Source of the DNA: Candidatus Parachristensenella avicola
Lineage (GTDB): Bacteria > Bacillota > Clostridia > Christensenellales > UMGS416
NCBI GenBank assembly: GCA_904420205.1
Contig: CAJFUN010000034.1
Span: forward strand, 62,001-126,000
Length of the DNA: 64,000 bases
Direction of reading: 5' to 3'
Under the pieces are notes generated by a model. That model was given only the letters and a program-made list of their open reading frames with translations, was not told the origin of the DNA and ran no database searches. Of this stretch, positions 27,316 to 35,824 are shown piece after piece. The position numbers and the translations under genes are program-made. Each line of letters starts with the position of its first letter. Position 1 is the stretch's first letter.

Positions 27316-27930
27316 TGTCTGGAATTCACCACCCGCCACCATCAGGCGGCCTTGGTCTATGATAACGGCCTCTCCATCGTTGAGATGGATTACGCTGCAT
27401 TGGTTTTCCCGCTCATACTGTGCGCATTTACCTTCAAAATGCTCGTAGCGAGCGAGAAATTTGCTGTAATGCGGGAGAATCTGCACATCGGCCAGTCCAA
27501 GGGCAGTCAAATTTTCCAACCCTACAAGGTTCATTTCAGGCGAATACTGATCGATCAATTTCAGTGTTGGCGTCATCACAACCGATCCGGCGCTGCAGCC
27601 GATCAGGCATCGTTCTTGTGCCAGTTCGGTCAATGCCGCCTTAAATCCTCGGGTTAAGATAGCATTGAGAAGATAATAGGGATTGCCACCGATCATTTCA
27701 ACAACGCCGTACTCGCTTAAGTCCTGGGGCATTTGGGTATCAAAATCGAAGAGCTCGACTGAAAGGCCCAATGCCTCAAGCTCTCTTGTGAGCCGCGGTA
27801 CATGATAATTCCTTTCCTTATATACAGGGTCCGCTGTTACGACAAGCGCCGCCCTTCCCGGCCTGACATATCGCTTCGCCTCCTGCATCAGCCTGCCGGA
27901 GGACAATCCGTCCGAAGTCATTATGATCAT
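27307..27930 (-). CDS. Peptidase S51 (dipeptidase E-like)
   Basis: A 207-residue cytoplasmic serine peptidase of the class I glutamine-amidotransferase-like fold. The nucleophile is S113 in GCSAGSV, with a likely catalytic histidine at H154 (LPHY) and the upstream GGNPYYLL loop. Related enzymes release N-terminal Asp from dipeptides; substrate here is unknown. It is convergent with fucO and lies about 50 bases after the TtcA-like gene. Confidence 0.82.
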   Translation of the reverse strand: MIIMTSDGLSSGRLMQEAKRYVRPGRAALVVTADPVYKERNYHVPRLTRELEALGLSVELFDFDTQMPQDLSEYGVVEMIGGNPYYLLNAILTRGFKAALTELAQERCLIGCSAGSVVMTPTLKLIDQYSPEMNLVGLENLTALGLADVQILPHYSKFLARYEHFEGKCAQYERENQCSVIHLNDGEAVIIDQGRLMVAGGEFQTRK

Positions 27931-27977
27931 AGGCCTATCCCCCCAAAGTCCGTTGCCGGTAGTCCGCGCAACCGAGG

Positions 27978-28784
27978 CTATTCGCCCTCCTGCCGCGGAA
28001 AGATCGCATCCAGCGCAGGCCGCGGCCGGGTATCCGGCAGCCCCTCCGGCCGGTTCTTCACCTTATCCCAGAGGCCATAGCTTTCCGGGTGGGAAATCGC
28101 CCGGAAAATAAGCTCCGTTGCGTTCGGCTGGTAGCGGTTAAACGCCTTGAGCATCTCCCGCATGTCCTCGCGCTTTGTCTCGCCCGCAGCCGAACAGGCG
28201 GCCTGCTGCACGGGGAACTGTTGCTCCCGAACCACTGAAAGGATGCGCTTAGCCGGTACATATACCATAGGGCGAATCTGCACAATATCGGTACGGTTCA
28301 GCCAAGTGACCGGCGCGAAGGTGCTGATCCGTCCCTCATGCAACAGCGAAAGCAGGAATGTCTCCATCACGTCCTCTCGCTGGTGGCCCAAGGCAATCTT
28401 GTTGCATCCCAGGCGGTTGGCCAATGTGGTCATCGCGCCCCGTCTCATTTTGGCGCAAAGCGCACAGGGATTTTTCTCCTGCCGCGCCTCAAACACCACC
28501 TCGCCAATATTGGTCTTTTCCACCCAGTAGGGAATGTCGCGATCCTGGCAGAATTGGCGTAACGCCAGAAAATCCAGCTTTTTAAGGCCTAGATCCAGCG
28601 TGGCGGCCACCAGTTCAAATTTGTCCTGGGTGAATTTCTGGTAAAGCGCCAGGGCATGAACCAGCATCAACGAATCCTTCCCTCCAGAGAGCCCCGCTAA
28701 AATCCGATCCCCCTTTGCGATCATGTGATAGTCCTGGTCCGCCTTGCGGATACATCCCAGGATAAATTTCATATCCTTTTTCAA
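27978..28784 (-). CDS. TtcA/TilS-family tRNA thiolation-like protein
   Basis: A 268-residue PP-loop ATPase. The P-loop SGGKDS is at 33-38; C107 and C110 (CALC) plus C197 (AACSAAGE) give the three cysteines that hold the [4Fe-4S] cluster in TtcA, which makes 2-thiocytidine in tRNA. I use a TTG start at 28784 because GGGGAGG lies six bases upstream; an ATG four codons later is the alternative. Many Clostridia carry several such paralogues, so the exact substrate is open. Confidence 0.8.
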   Translation of the reverse strand: MKKDMKFILGCIRKADQDYHMIAKGDRILAGLSGGKDSLMLVHALALYQKFTQDKFELVAATLDLGLKKLDFLALRQFCQDRDIPYWVEKTNIGEVVFEARQEKNPCALCAKMRRGAMTTLANRLGCNKIALGHQREDVMETFLLSLLHEGRISTFAPVTWLNRTDIVQIRPMVYVPAKRILSVVREQQFPVQQAACSAAGETKREDMREMLKAFNRYQPNATELIFRAISHPESYGLWDKVKNRPEGLPDTRPRPALDAIFPRQEGE

Positions 28785-28819
28785 CCATGCCCTCCCCGGC
28801 TTCGCCCAATGCGGCGCCG

Positions 28820-29401
28820 TTATCTCATGCTTTTCATCTTATCCAGCGTCAGAGCAAAGCTTGGCGCAAAGCGCTCCATAAACCAAGCCACCTCCGGCAT
28901 GGGGATACGATCGATATCTTGGCGGATGCTCTCCTTTGCGTCTGCGAACTCGCCGTTTCCGCTTTTCAGCTCCTCCACGCATTTCAGGTAAGCGGCAATA
29001 CGGTCGGCCGCTTTGACAATCCGATGATTTTCATCCTCTTGCTGCAGCAGCAGCGGCTCATAATCCTCCCGAAGCTCCTCGGGCAGCATCTTAAGAAGCT
29101 GCTGGGATGCAATCCGCTCCATATGCTTATAAGCGTCCCGTAGCTCTGGGCTAGAGTATTTAATGGGCGTAGCCATATCGCCGGTGATGACCTCGCTGGC
29201 CTCGTGATACGCTGCTAAGGCCATAATCCGTTCCGGATCATAATGCTTCTGATAGATTCGGTTTCCAATCAACGCCAAGCAATGAGCAATCATGGCCACC
29301 TGCAAGGAATGCTCCTGGATATTCTCCTGTTGGGTATTACGCATCAGACCCCAGCGGTTAATATAACGCATCCGCGCCATATAGGCAAAAAAATGCCGCA
29401 T
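28820..29401 (-). CDS. YfbR-like HD-domain 5'-nucleotidase
   Basis: The N-terminus (HFFAYMARMRYINRWGLMRNT, here split by the family as HFFAYxxRxRxINRWGLM) and NIQEHSLQVAMIAHCLA closely follow E. coli YfbR, a deoxynucleoside 5'-monophosphatase. H31 and H66 are in place, but the diagnostic HD reads H66-E67 (YHEASEVITGDMATPIKY), so a metal-binding aspartate is replaced by glutamate. Length 193. It begins near a promoter shared back to back with the thiamine riboswitch. Confidence 0.85.
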   Translation of the reverse strand: MRHFFAYMARMRYINRWGLMRNTQQENIQEHSLQVAMIAHCLALIGNRIYQKHYDPERIMALAAYHEASEVITGDMATPIKYSSPELRDAYKHMERIASQQLLKMLPEELREDYEPLLLQQEDENHRIVKAADRIAAYLKCVEELKSGNGEFADAKESIRQDIDRIPMPEVAWFMERFAPSFALTLDKMKSMR

Positions 29402-29416
29402 TTTGGCCCTCCTTTA

Positions 29417-29445
29417 TTGACATCGTTCCGTCATTATACTATAAT
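29417..29445 (+). promoter_or_regulatory. Consensus sigma-A promoter for the riboswitch-thiT transcript
   Basis: TTGACA (29417-29422), 17 bases, TATAAT (29440-29445): both hexamers match consensus perfectly. The riboswitch begins about 20 bases after the -10 element. Confidence 0.88.
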
Positions 29446-29461
29446 GAGCGACGCAATTCAA
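29433..29461 (-). promoter_or_regulatory. Divergent promoter for the YfbR-like gene
   Basis: On the minus strand TTGAAT (29456-29461) and TATAAT (29433-29438) are spaced by 17 bases. It overlaps the plus-strand promoter so that the two -10 elements are one base apart. Confidence 0.65.
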
Positions 29462-29465
29462 CAAA

Positions 29466-29547
29466 ACGCTGGGGGAGCTGGAAGGCTGAGAGGCGTAGGC
29501 ACGCCGACCCTTGGAACCTGTAAGATAATGCTTACGCAGGGAAGCGG
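29466..29547 (+). ncRNA. TPP riboswitch (THI element)
   Basis: All hallmarks of the thiamine-pyrophosphate aptamer are present: GGGGGAGC, GGCTGAGA, a variable P3 arm (GGCGT/ACGCC), GACCCTTGGAACCTG, the arm GTAAG/CTTAC around ATAATG, and GCAGGGAAGC closing P1 (CGCT 29467-29470 with AGCG 29543-29546). A terminator hairpin follows, so TPP binding should stop transcription before the transporter gene. Confidence 0.95.
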
Positions 29548-29568
29548 CGGATTTTTTTCCGAACACTT

Positions 29569-29597
29569 CCCGCACTCTGGGTGCGGGTTTCCATTTC
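29569..29597 (+). terminator. Riboswitch expression-platform terminator
   Basis: CCCGCAC (29569-29575) and GTGCGGG (29581-29587) pair around a 5-base loop, followed by TTTCCATTTCT. It lies between aptamer and start codon, as expected for transcriptional control. Confidence 0.75.
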
Positions 29598-29626
29598 TCC
29601 CGGCTGTGAAAGAGGGAGGAATTTTT

Positions 29627-30490
29627 ATGTCAACCTGGTGGAGCAACTTAATCGAGAAGTTCTCCGAACTTCCTGCCGCCACATGGTATGTCCTGGGGCT
29701 CATGGTGGTGTTGGGCGTCGTGCTCATCGTCATGGGCGTCAAAAAGGCGCCTAAGCCGGCGGTTGTCGCCGTCAGCGCGCTGCTGTTGGCCGCGCTAGTG
29801 GCCGCCTGCTACCTCACCATCCCGACTGTCAGCGCCGACCTGGAATCTGGCGGTGTTACCACCGCAAGCTGGTTGTATTCCCCGGCCTTCTGGTCGGTCA
29901 TCGTCTGTCTGGTGGGCCTGGTCGTTCTCGTCGCGTTGCTGCGTAAGACACAGTGGACCGTCAAGATGCTGGCATCCGGTGCGCTGTGCATCGCGTTGAG
30001 TTTTATTCTCGATTGCATCACGCTCTATAAGCTGCCTCAGGGCGGCGGAATTACCCCGGCGGCTATGCTGCCCGTCATGTTCTTTGCATGGACTTATGGG
30101 GTCATCCCCGGCATTGCCGCCGGCGTGATCCACGGCTTGCTGGGCATGATCGCCGGCGCTTATGTCATCCATCCGCTGCAATTCCTCTTGGACTATATTT
30201 TTCCCTTCGCGGCATTGGGGCTGGCCGGCCTCTTTCGCGGCGATAAGGGTTTCCCCTTCGGGATCTTGCTGGCATGCTTTGTCCGCTATCTGATGCACTT
30301 TCTTTCCGGATGGGTATATTTCGGCACTTATGCGCCTGAAGGGCAAAGCGCCTTTATCTACTCGCTGGGCTATAATGCCAGCTACATGGTGCCCAACACC
30401 ATCATCTGCTTGGTGGTTTATCTTATTCCCCCGGTTACCCGTATGCTTAAAAAGCTGCGCCGCCAGTGGAATCCTGCCCTGAAGGCTTAA
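29627..30490 (+). CDS. thiT: Thiamine transporter ThiT-like, with N-terminal extension
   Basis: Substrate-binding (S) component of an ECF transporter for thiamine. The C-terminal 180 residues carry the ThiT features: ALCIALSFILDCITLYKLPQGG, GVIPGIAAGVIHGLLGMI, LDYIFPFAALGLAGLF and the WVYFGTYAPEG loop. The protein is 287 residues, about 100 more than typical ThiT, because of an N-terminal region with about three extra membrane helices. The ATG at 29627 follows GAGGGAGG directly. The TPP riboswitch supports thiamine as ligand. Confidence 0.87.
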   Translation: MSTWWSNLIEKFSELPAATWYVLGLMVVLGVVLIVMGVKKAPKPAVVAVSALLLAALVAACYLTIPTVSADLESGGVTTASWLYSPAFWSVIVCLVGLVVLVALLRKTQWTVKMLASGALCIALSFILDCITLYKLPQGGGITPAAMLPVMFFAWTYGVIPGIAAGVIHGLLGMIAGAYVIHPLQFLLDYIFPFAALGLAGLFRGDKGFPFGILLACFVRYLMHFLSGWVYFGTYAPEGQSAFIYSLGYNASYMVPNTIICLVVYLIPPVTRMLKKLRRQWNPALKA

Positions 30491-30512
30491 TTGACGCCTC
30501 TTTGTTATCAAA

Positions 30513-30566
30513 GATGGCACAAAAAATCCGCCGCAACAACCTTTGCGGCGGATTTTTTGTGCCATC
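30513..30566. terminator. Perfect 24-bp inverted repeat, bidirectional terminator
   Basis: Arms 30513-30536 and 30543-30566 are exact reverse complements around a 6-base loop; each contains AAAAAATCCGCCGCAA or its complement, so a T6 run follows the G+C core in both directions. It ends thiT. The stretch 30567-30927 behind it shows no gene I can support on either strand. Confidence 0.8.
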
Positions 30567-30927
30567 TATTGGATGCCTGCCGCCGATAGCCCGTTCCTGC
30601 GACGGCTTTCCCTCTGCGAAAAGCTTCTCGATTGCTTTCGGGAAAGGGTAATAATCATTTTTGTTGGTCTTATATTTTTTCCGCGAAAGCCGTTGGATCC
30701 AGCCTCGCTTCTATCGTGGCGTCAAATTTTCATATCTGAAAATGGCTTTCACGAATCATCTTTTCCTTCCTGCGCCCCGATGCACCTCGTTCTTAAGCGT
30801 TCGTTTATGGCATATAATTCGTATAGGGTTACCCCGCCCTTAATCGATCTTGCCCTATTCTAGAAGAATATGACCTTCCTCGCGTAAGAATCCGCCGCGC
30901 CGTGGGCGTCGATAACCGCACATCCCA

Positions 30928-31347
30928 TCATGCCTGCAAGATTCTTTCCCAGTTCATGCGGATATGTTCCATAATATGACCGATATTACCCTCGCCTGCA
31001 TAGCGGGCCATAGAAAAGAAATCCTCGCCCCGTGTCGGAACCCAAAGCAGCGCGTTTACCTCTTCCTGCAGCGCTACCGTTTTTCTAAGCACGCCGGCGT
31101 AAACCTGCACATAGCAATCGTCCAACGGATACATAAAATCCATAAGATGCAGCAACCGGATATCTTCCGGGGCAATGGCCGTCTCCTCTTGCAGTTCCCG
31201 ATAGGCGGCGTCTTTTTCCGATTCTCCAGGTTCAATTTTGCCGCCTACCAAATTTAATAACCCCTGATAGGGGTCCTTGCTCCGCCGGCACATCAGCATA
31301 CGTTCTCCATCCGGTGACAATACGGCAATTAAATTATAGCCCTGCAT
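30928..31347 (-). CDS. NUDIX hydrolase
   Basis: A 139-residue pyrophosphohydrolase with the Nudix box GKIEPGESEKDAAY-RELQEE at about 36-56; the glycine near the box end is alanine (EETAI). The ATG at 31347 follows GGGAGA; an upstream extension to 31557 has no such signal. MutT-like or nucleoside-diphosphate-X activity cannot be told from sequence. It is isolated from neighbours. Confidence 0.82.
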   Translation of the reverse strand: MQGYNLIAVLSPDGERMLMCRRSKDPYQGLLNLVGGKIEPGESEKDAAYRELQEETAIAPEDIRLLHLMDFMYPLDDCYVQVYAGVLRKTVALQEEVNALLWVPTRGEDFFSMARYAGEGNIGHIMEHIRMNWERILQA

Positions 31348-32319
31348 CGTAGTCTCCCTTCCGCCCTGCCGGGCGCTCTTTCCGTTCCCATAAAAGTCGG
31401 CCAGTCGATGAAGCGGCGATCCAAGAAGCAACATGCTTCTCGGTGTGAAACGGTATAGCAAGGATCGCGACAGGTTCGGTGCGTTAGCGATTTCCCCTAA
31501 TCCGCAAAGGGAGGGGCGGTTACCCGGCATAGTCGAAGGATGTGCTCTTACGCGCATCTTCTTCCGCTTCCCTTGCCAGCATGATTTTGCTCACCGGCTT
31601 GTTTGAAATCGCCGCTGGACACCTTTTGCGCATCATAAGATCATTTTTTCCTTCGGCGCGCGTATCCGTCACTGGCCGTGGCAGATCAAAGGGATTTAGC
31701 GGAAAAGATAATCCATACCGCCGCCCCTATCGCCCTTATTCAGCTTGGTTTGGCATCGCGGCGAATATGCTGTTACCCTCCATATGGTTTGTTTATGATC
31801 CGCTGAAATCCCAGCCTTGGAAAGCCGCTTCTAGCAATTTCGGCTTCTATAAATAACCGGACGATCCCAATCCACGCAAAAGAGACACCGGCTCGCTCAT
31901 GGCATTGATTTTCTCTACCTAAGGCATCGTTCTGAACTAATTGGACGTACAAGACCTCATCCTTATTCCGCACTGGAATCAGAAGATATATTGGCTTCTT
32001 CCCTTCTGTTGAGCAGCCAAATAGAGGGGTGCCTTTATTATAACGCTCCAGTTTATTTTTTGCAGCTATATTCTGACTCGCTCTTTTTGCTTTCCATGAA
32101 CTTCCAGATTCTTCATACAAGCGATGAACCGGGCTGCGGGCATTGTTTTCTCCACAACTAATTTCACCTTTATGGTTTGGCCCCCTACTTGCGTCAGATC
32201 AAGCTGATCTCGTGCTTTTCTGCCTTTCTCCAACGCAAGGCCGCTTCAGCACCAAAATGCTGTCTCAGATTCTGACAAACAGAAGGCCTACAAGCAGAAT
32301 AAAAGGCGCTATTTCCCCT
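31348..32319. other. Gene-poor stretch, possible decayed coding DNA
   Basis: No open frame here has both a good ribosome binding site and a recognisable family. On the minus strand two partial frames follow each other in different phases: one running from about 32247 to a stop near 32070 (including KVKLVVEKTMPAARFIACM), and one overlapping it and ending near 31773 (including KPIYLLIPVRNKDEVLYVQL). A plus-strand frame 31542-31856 is hydrophobic but unsupported. This may be a broken gene or non-coding DNA. Confidence 0.3.
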
Positions 32320-33345
32320 TTATGCTTTTAATACCCGTATAGTTTCTTGCCGCCCTTCGTTTAAGGTAAAGCGATCTGCGATTCCGTCCGTTATCATAAT
32401 CTCATTTTTATCCGTAATCAGCATCATATCAAATCCGCCATGCTCACGCCAATACGCTTCCGCTTGTTCCGCTCCCATAACAAACAGCGCCGTAGAGAGC
32501 GCATCGCACAACCGGCCTTCTTTCCCTATGATCGTGACAGCCTTCAGACCGTTGTCCACCGGATAGCCGGTAAATGGGTCTAAAATATGACAGTAAATAT
32601 TCCCATTCTCATCTTCAAAATAGTTTTCATAGCCGCCAGAGGTTACCACTGCCGCATCGCTGACTTCCAGCACGCCCAAATTGCCTTCCTCCCAAGGGGC
32701 CTGAATGCCGATACGCCAGTCGTTGCCGTCCGGACGGGAGCCGATAACCTGGATATTCCCACCCAGGCTGATAACGGCCGATTCCACCCCATGGCTGCTT
32801 AACACCTCCGTCACCAAGTCAGCGGTATATCCTTTACCGACCGCGCCCAAATCCAGTTCCATCCCTTCGGGAACGGTCAGGCTTGTGCCTTCCAATTGGA
32901 TACGGTCATAACCTACGGCTTCAAGCAGTCCTTCAATCTGTTCATCAGGGGGTACCCGCCGGTTATCGGTGGTAAATCCCCAAGCAGTCAATACCGGATA
33001 AACCGTCGGATCCAAGGCGCCGCCTGTTTTTTGCGCCATCTCCAGCGCAAAGGCAATCAGATCCGCCGTCTCTTGGCTGACGGATAATGCTTGGCCACCG
33101 TTGTGATTGGCTTTATAAATTTCGCTTTCCTCATCCATTACGGACCAGAGAGACTCCAACCTTTCAATCAGGGTTATCGACTCATCCAATGCCGCCTGTG
33201 CATGTTCACCATAAGCGGTAAAGGTCATGTACGTGTTCATCGAAAAAAGAGCACTTTCCGCTTTTGTTAGCTGCTGCTCTGATTTACAGCCTGCCAGAGA
33301 AATAAGCAGCGCTAGGCTCATCATACATGCTATAAAGCGTTTCAA
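32320..33345 (-). CDS. apbE: ApbE-family FAD:protein FMN transferase, lipoprotein
   Basis: Transfers FMN from FAD onto threonine or serine of target proteins outside the membrane. From the TTG at 33345 the 341-residue product is a lipoprotein (LISLAGC, lipid cysteine C20). Family motifs are LDPTVYPVLTAWGF, LDLGAVGKGYTADLV, SAVISLGGNIQVIG, VVTSGGYENYF and HILDPFTGYPV. AAGGAA lies nine bases before the TTG; an ATG at 33363 is possible but sits in the tail of a terminator. It lies at the end of the flavodoxin lipoprotein cluster. Confidence 0.9.
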   Translation of the reverse strand: MKRFIACMMSLALLISLAGCKSEQQLTKAESALFSMNTYMTFTAYGEHAQAALDESITLIERLESLWSVMDEESEIYKANHNGGQALSVSQETADLIAFALEMAQKTGGALDPTVYPVLTAWGFTTDNRRVPPDEQIEGLLEAVGYDRIQLEGTSLTVPEGMELDLGAVGKGYTADLVTEVLSSHGVESAVISLGGNIQVIGSRPDGNDWRIGIQAPWEEGNLGVLEVSDAAVVTSGGYENYFEDENGNIYCHILDPFTGYPVDNGLKAVTIIGKEGRLCDALSTALFVMGAEQAEAYWREHGGFDMMLITDKNEIMITDGIADRFTLNEGRQETIRVLKA

Positions 33346-33362
33346 ACAATCATCTTCCTTCA

Positions 33363-33397
33363 TATAAAACGGCAGCTTGGTTATCCTGCCAGCTGCC
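33363..33397 (-). terminator. Hairpin between the cupin gene and apbE
   Basis: GGCAGCT and AGCTGCC (33371-33377 and 33391-33397) form a 7-base stem, followed on the minus strand by GTTTTATATG. It could end the upstream transcript or attenuate entry into apbE. Confidence 0.45.
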
Positions 33398-33507
33398 GCT
33401 TCAGTTTCCAAATGCAGCGTTTCGCTCAATCGAATACTGCACCAAAGGACCTATGTCTAATGCTTGTGATCAATCCATGTAAATGCTTCATCAGCCTAAG
33501 TTTTGGC

Positions 33508-33918
33508 TTATTTTAGCGCCTGGTATTCCGCCTCGTCCACCGGCTCCAGCCATTCATTTTTTGTTCCCTCGCCGGGAATCTCAATAGACAAGTGCGCAAA
33601 CCAACTATCTTTTGCCGCACCGTGCCAATGCTTCACGCCTGCAGGGATTTCAACCACATCACCCGCATGCAGCTCCCGGGCTTTCGCACCCCATTCCTGA
33701 TACCAGCCCCGTCCCGCTGTGCAAAGCAAGATTTGTCCGCCGCCTTTTTGGGCTTGATGGATATGCCAATTGTTCCGGCATCCTGGTTCAAAGGTTACGT
33801 TGCCAATGGAAACGCCTTGCGTACAGAGCATTTTCAAGTAGCTCTGGCCAACAAAATATTGGCCGAAGGGGTTTTCTGCTCCGATATCGAAAATCGTATC
33901 AATATTCAGTCTATTCAT
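33508..33918 (-). CDS. Cupin-domain protein
   Basis: A 136-residue single-domain cupin. The first motif contains WHIHQAQKGGGQ (two metal histidines, with Gln where many have Glu) and the second GDVVEIPAGVKHWHGA. Similar small cupins near carboxymuconolactone-decarboxylase-like and flavodoxin genes are frequent in gut Clostridia, but the reaction is unknown. AAAGGA lies shortly before the ATG at 33918. Confidence 0.8.
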   Translation of the reverse strand: MNRLNIDTIFDIGAENPFGQYFVGQSYLKMLCTQGVSIGNVTFEPGCRNNWHIHQAQKGGGQILLCTAGRGWYQEWGAKARELHAGDVVEIPAGVKHWHGAAKDSWFAHLSIEIPGEGTKNEWLEPVDEAEYQALK

Positions 33919-34186
33919 ATCGCACATCCTTTCCATGACGATGGTCATTCTGTTCTTTTTCCAATTGCTTTCGTGTTTTTTATGGTTCTTTGCCGCCGTT
34001 TATTTTCGCGGCAAGGATTCCGGGAATATCTGGGTGCTCCTCCTATGGCAAAGCAGCCTGATTTCAGGCACATCGGCCGCCTCACGGCAGCATAAATATT
34101 GGGACAAAAGCCTAAACCGTATCCCGTCGGGTAGTTTCCCGAAGTACCGTCAGGGGAATATCTGATAGCATAGATAAAGCCGCCCA

Positions 34187-34900
34187 TCATGCTTTTGATC
34201 TGTAATTTGTTTTTGGCATATCTTTCTTATTGAAAAGTCTTTGTAGGATCCGTGCTGAATAATAGGCAATAGAGCACCAGAGTCCCATCATGGCAAGATA
34301 CTCTGCTAAAAAGAGCGGCAAAGGCTGCTCCATATCAAAAAATACAAATTGGCTGCGCATCAATAAATAGTCGGAAAGATTATGTTTCATAAAGGCGTAA
34401 ACGCCGAACCCGCAAATCATCAGCGCCAAGCCCCGCAGAATCCAAACCCCGGCCCTAGAAGCCTTTGCCTTGCCAGTCATTTTCCGCACAGCGCCCATCA
34501 CCATCCCCCAATGCAAGCCAAGATGAATGCTCATTAGGATAAAGCCCCAGTAGGCGGCCAGCATATGAAGTATTCTGGCGAAACCCATTCCTCCGTCAAT
34601 CGACAAAAAGGCGAATACTTCCCTTGACATCATGATACCACTGACCATCAGGCCGAGCATCGAAAAGAGGATGAGAAAATCCACAATGGTTTGCAGCGTG
34701 CGTAGGGCGGTATATTTCCCCTTTACCAGCTGCCTGTACCATCGCCAGTTCAAAACGTGATGCAGCAGGAACAGCGCAAACATCCCCGTACCCATCCACT
34801 CGTGAAGCGCTTCTCCTATCAGCATATATGCCATTTGGCAGAGCAGCAAGATTGTCATCATCAGATCTATGCCCATTTTTAGCATCAACCTTGGTTTCAC
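34187..34900 (-). CDS. DUF4405 membrane protein, probable haem-binding
   Basis: A 237-residue protein with about six membrane helices. Histidines placed within or at the ends of helices (ALHEWMG, FLLHHVLNW, ILHMLAAYWG, MSIHLGLHWG) resemble the ligands of membrane b-type cytochromes, the usual interpretation of DUF4405. A GTG start at 34900 behind AAGGAAGGCGG is used. Beside secreted flavodoxins and ApbE it could carry electrons across the membrane; this is inference. Confidence 0.75.
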   Translation of the reverse strand: MKPRLMLKMGIDLMMTILLLCQMAYMLIGEALHEWMGTGMFALFLLHHVLNWRWYRQLVKGKYTALRTLQTIVDFLILFSMLGLMVSGIMMSREVFAFLSIDGGMGFARILHMLAAYWGFILMSIHLGLHWGMVMGAVRKMTGKAKASRAGVWILRGLALMICGFGVYAFMKHNLSDYLLMRSQFVFFDMEQPLPLFLAEYLAMMGLWCSIAYYSARILQRLFNKKDMPKTNYRSKA

Positions 34901-35046
34901 TCAAACCGCCTTCCTTCTATCCCAGCGCCGTCATGAGCGCACCTTTCCACTGTCCGCGCCAATGGCGCCGTTCCAAAGCCCTACCACATGAATCCGCACT
35001 TCCCGCTGAGGTCATTATCGGTATATCAACATGACTTTATCCCTTC

Positions 35047-35787
35047 TCAATATTCCAAATTTGATAGCCAATTTAGGATATCGTGCTGAGCGCTATATGC
35101 ATCCTCTTCATACACATCAAAAACATCATCCGAAACAACCGCGCTATCCGGCAAGGCGCTTTCAATGTCCTCTACACTTCCGGCCAGCCCGCCCGTCCCA
35201 TGGGAGCAGAATAAGTAGATCTGCTTATCCGAAAGGTCATTCTCCTCCACAAAGGATAAGAGGGCCATTGGCGCACCATACCACCAGTTTGGATAGCCAA
35301 GAAAAACCACATCGTATCTTTCCATATTTTCGACGGTTTCGGTCAGCTCCGGCCGCGCATTTTGAGCGCGTTCCTCGTTTGCCCTAGCAAGGCATTCGTC
35401 CCAATCGCTGGAATAAGGCTCTGTCACCTGGATGGAAAACAAATCCCCGCCTGTTTCTTCCTGTATCCAAGATGCCAGCTGGGCGACATGCCCCGGCGCA
35501 GTTACGCTGGGAGAGGCTACTGCATCTACTTCGCCATCTATGACCGCGTTATCCGCCCAGGAGAAGTATGCGACTAAGATATGCTGTGTTTCGCTGCTTA
35601 TCGAAGCCAGCATGGATTCATCGTGCAGAGCAGACTGCGCCACTTCAGCCGTTGTTTCCGAAAAAGTCGTTTCACCGTGAGTGGATAGCGTGGTACTCGA
35701 TGCTTCTTGGGTATTCGGGATTGAGCTGCAAGCCGTAAAGGCCATGGTCAGCATAAGCGTCATAAAAATAGAAATTGCTTTTTTCAC
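35047..35787 (-). CDS. Secreted flavodoxin-like lipoprotein 1
   Basis: From the GTG at 35787 (behind AAAGGAGGAG) the 246-residue product has a lipoprotein signal ending FTAC (C20), a Ser/Thr-rich linker to about 65 and a flavodoxin-like domain: ILVAYFSW, LFSIQVTEPY, YDVVFLGYPNWWYGAPMALL, YLFCSHGTGG. Between the first strand and helix sits an insert (VIDGEVDAVASPS) instead of a standard phosphate loop. FMN binding is presumed, not shown. It is the most divergent of three paralogues here. Confidence 0.82.
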   Translation of the reverse strand: MKKAISIFMTLMLTMAFTACSSIPNTQEASSTTLSTHGETTFSETTAEVAQSALHDESMLASISSETQHILVAYFSWADNAVIDGEVDAVASPSVTAPGHVAQLASWIQEETGGDLFSIQVTEPYSSDWDECLARANEERAQNARPELTETVENMERYDVVFLGYPNWWYGAPMALLSFVEENDLSDKQIYLFCSHGTGGLAGSVEDIESALPDSAVVSDDVFDVYEEDAYSAQHDILNWLSNLEY

Positions 35788-35824
35788 GATCTGTCTCCTC
35801 CTTTCCAATGGCCGCGTTCTCATT

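Noticed and set aside
29795..30565. Minus-strand frame (256 codons) opposite thiT
   Set aside because: Antisense to a riboswitch-controlled transporter; Gln/Arg/His-rich composition of a shadow frame; it runs through the terminator hairpin.
30543..30863. Plus-strand frames behind thiT
   Set aside because: They begin inside the terminator hairpin and have no start signal.
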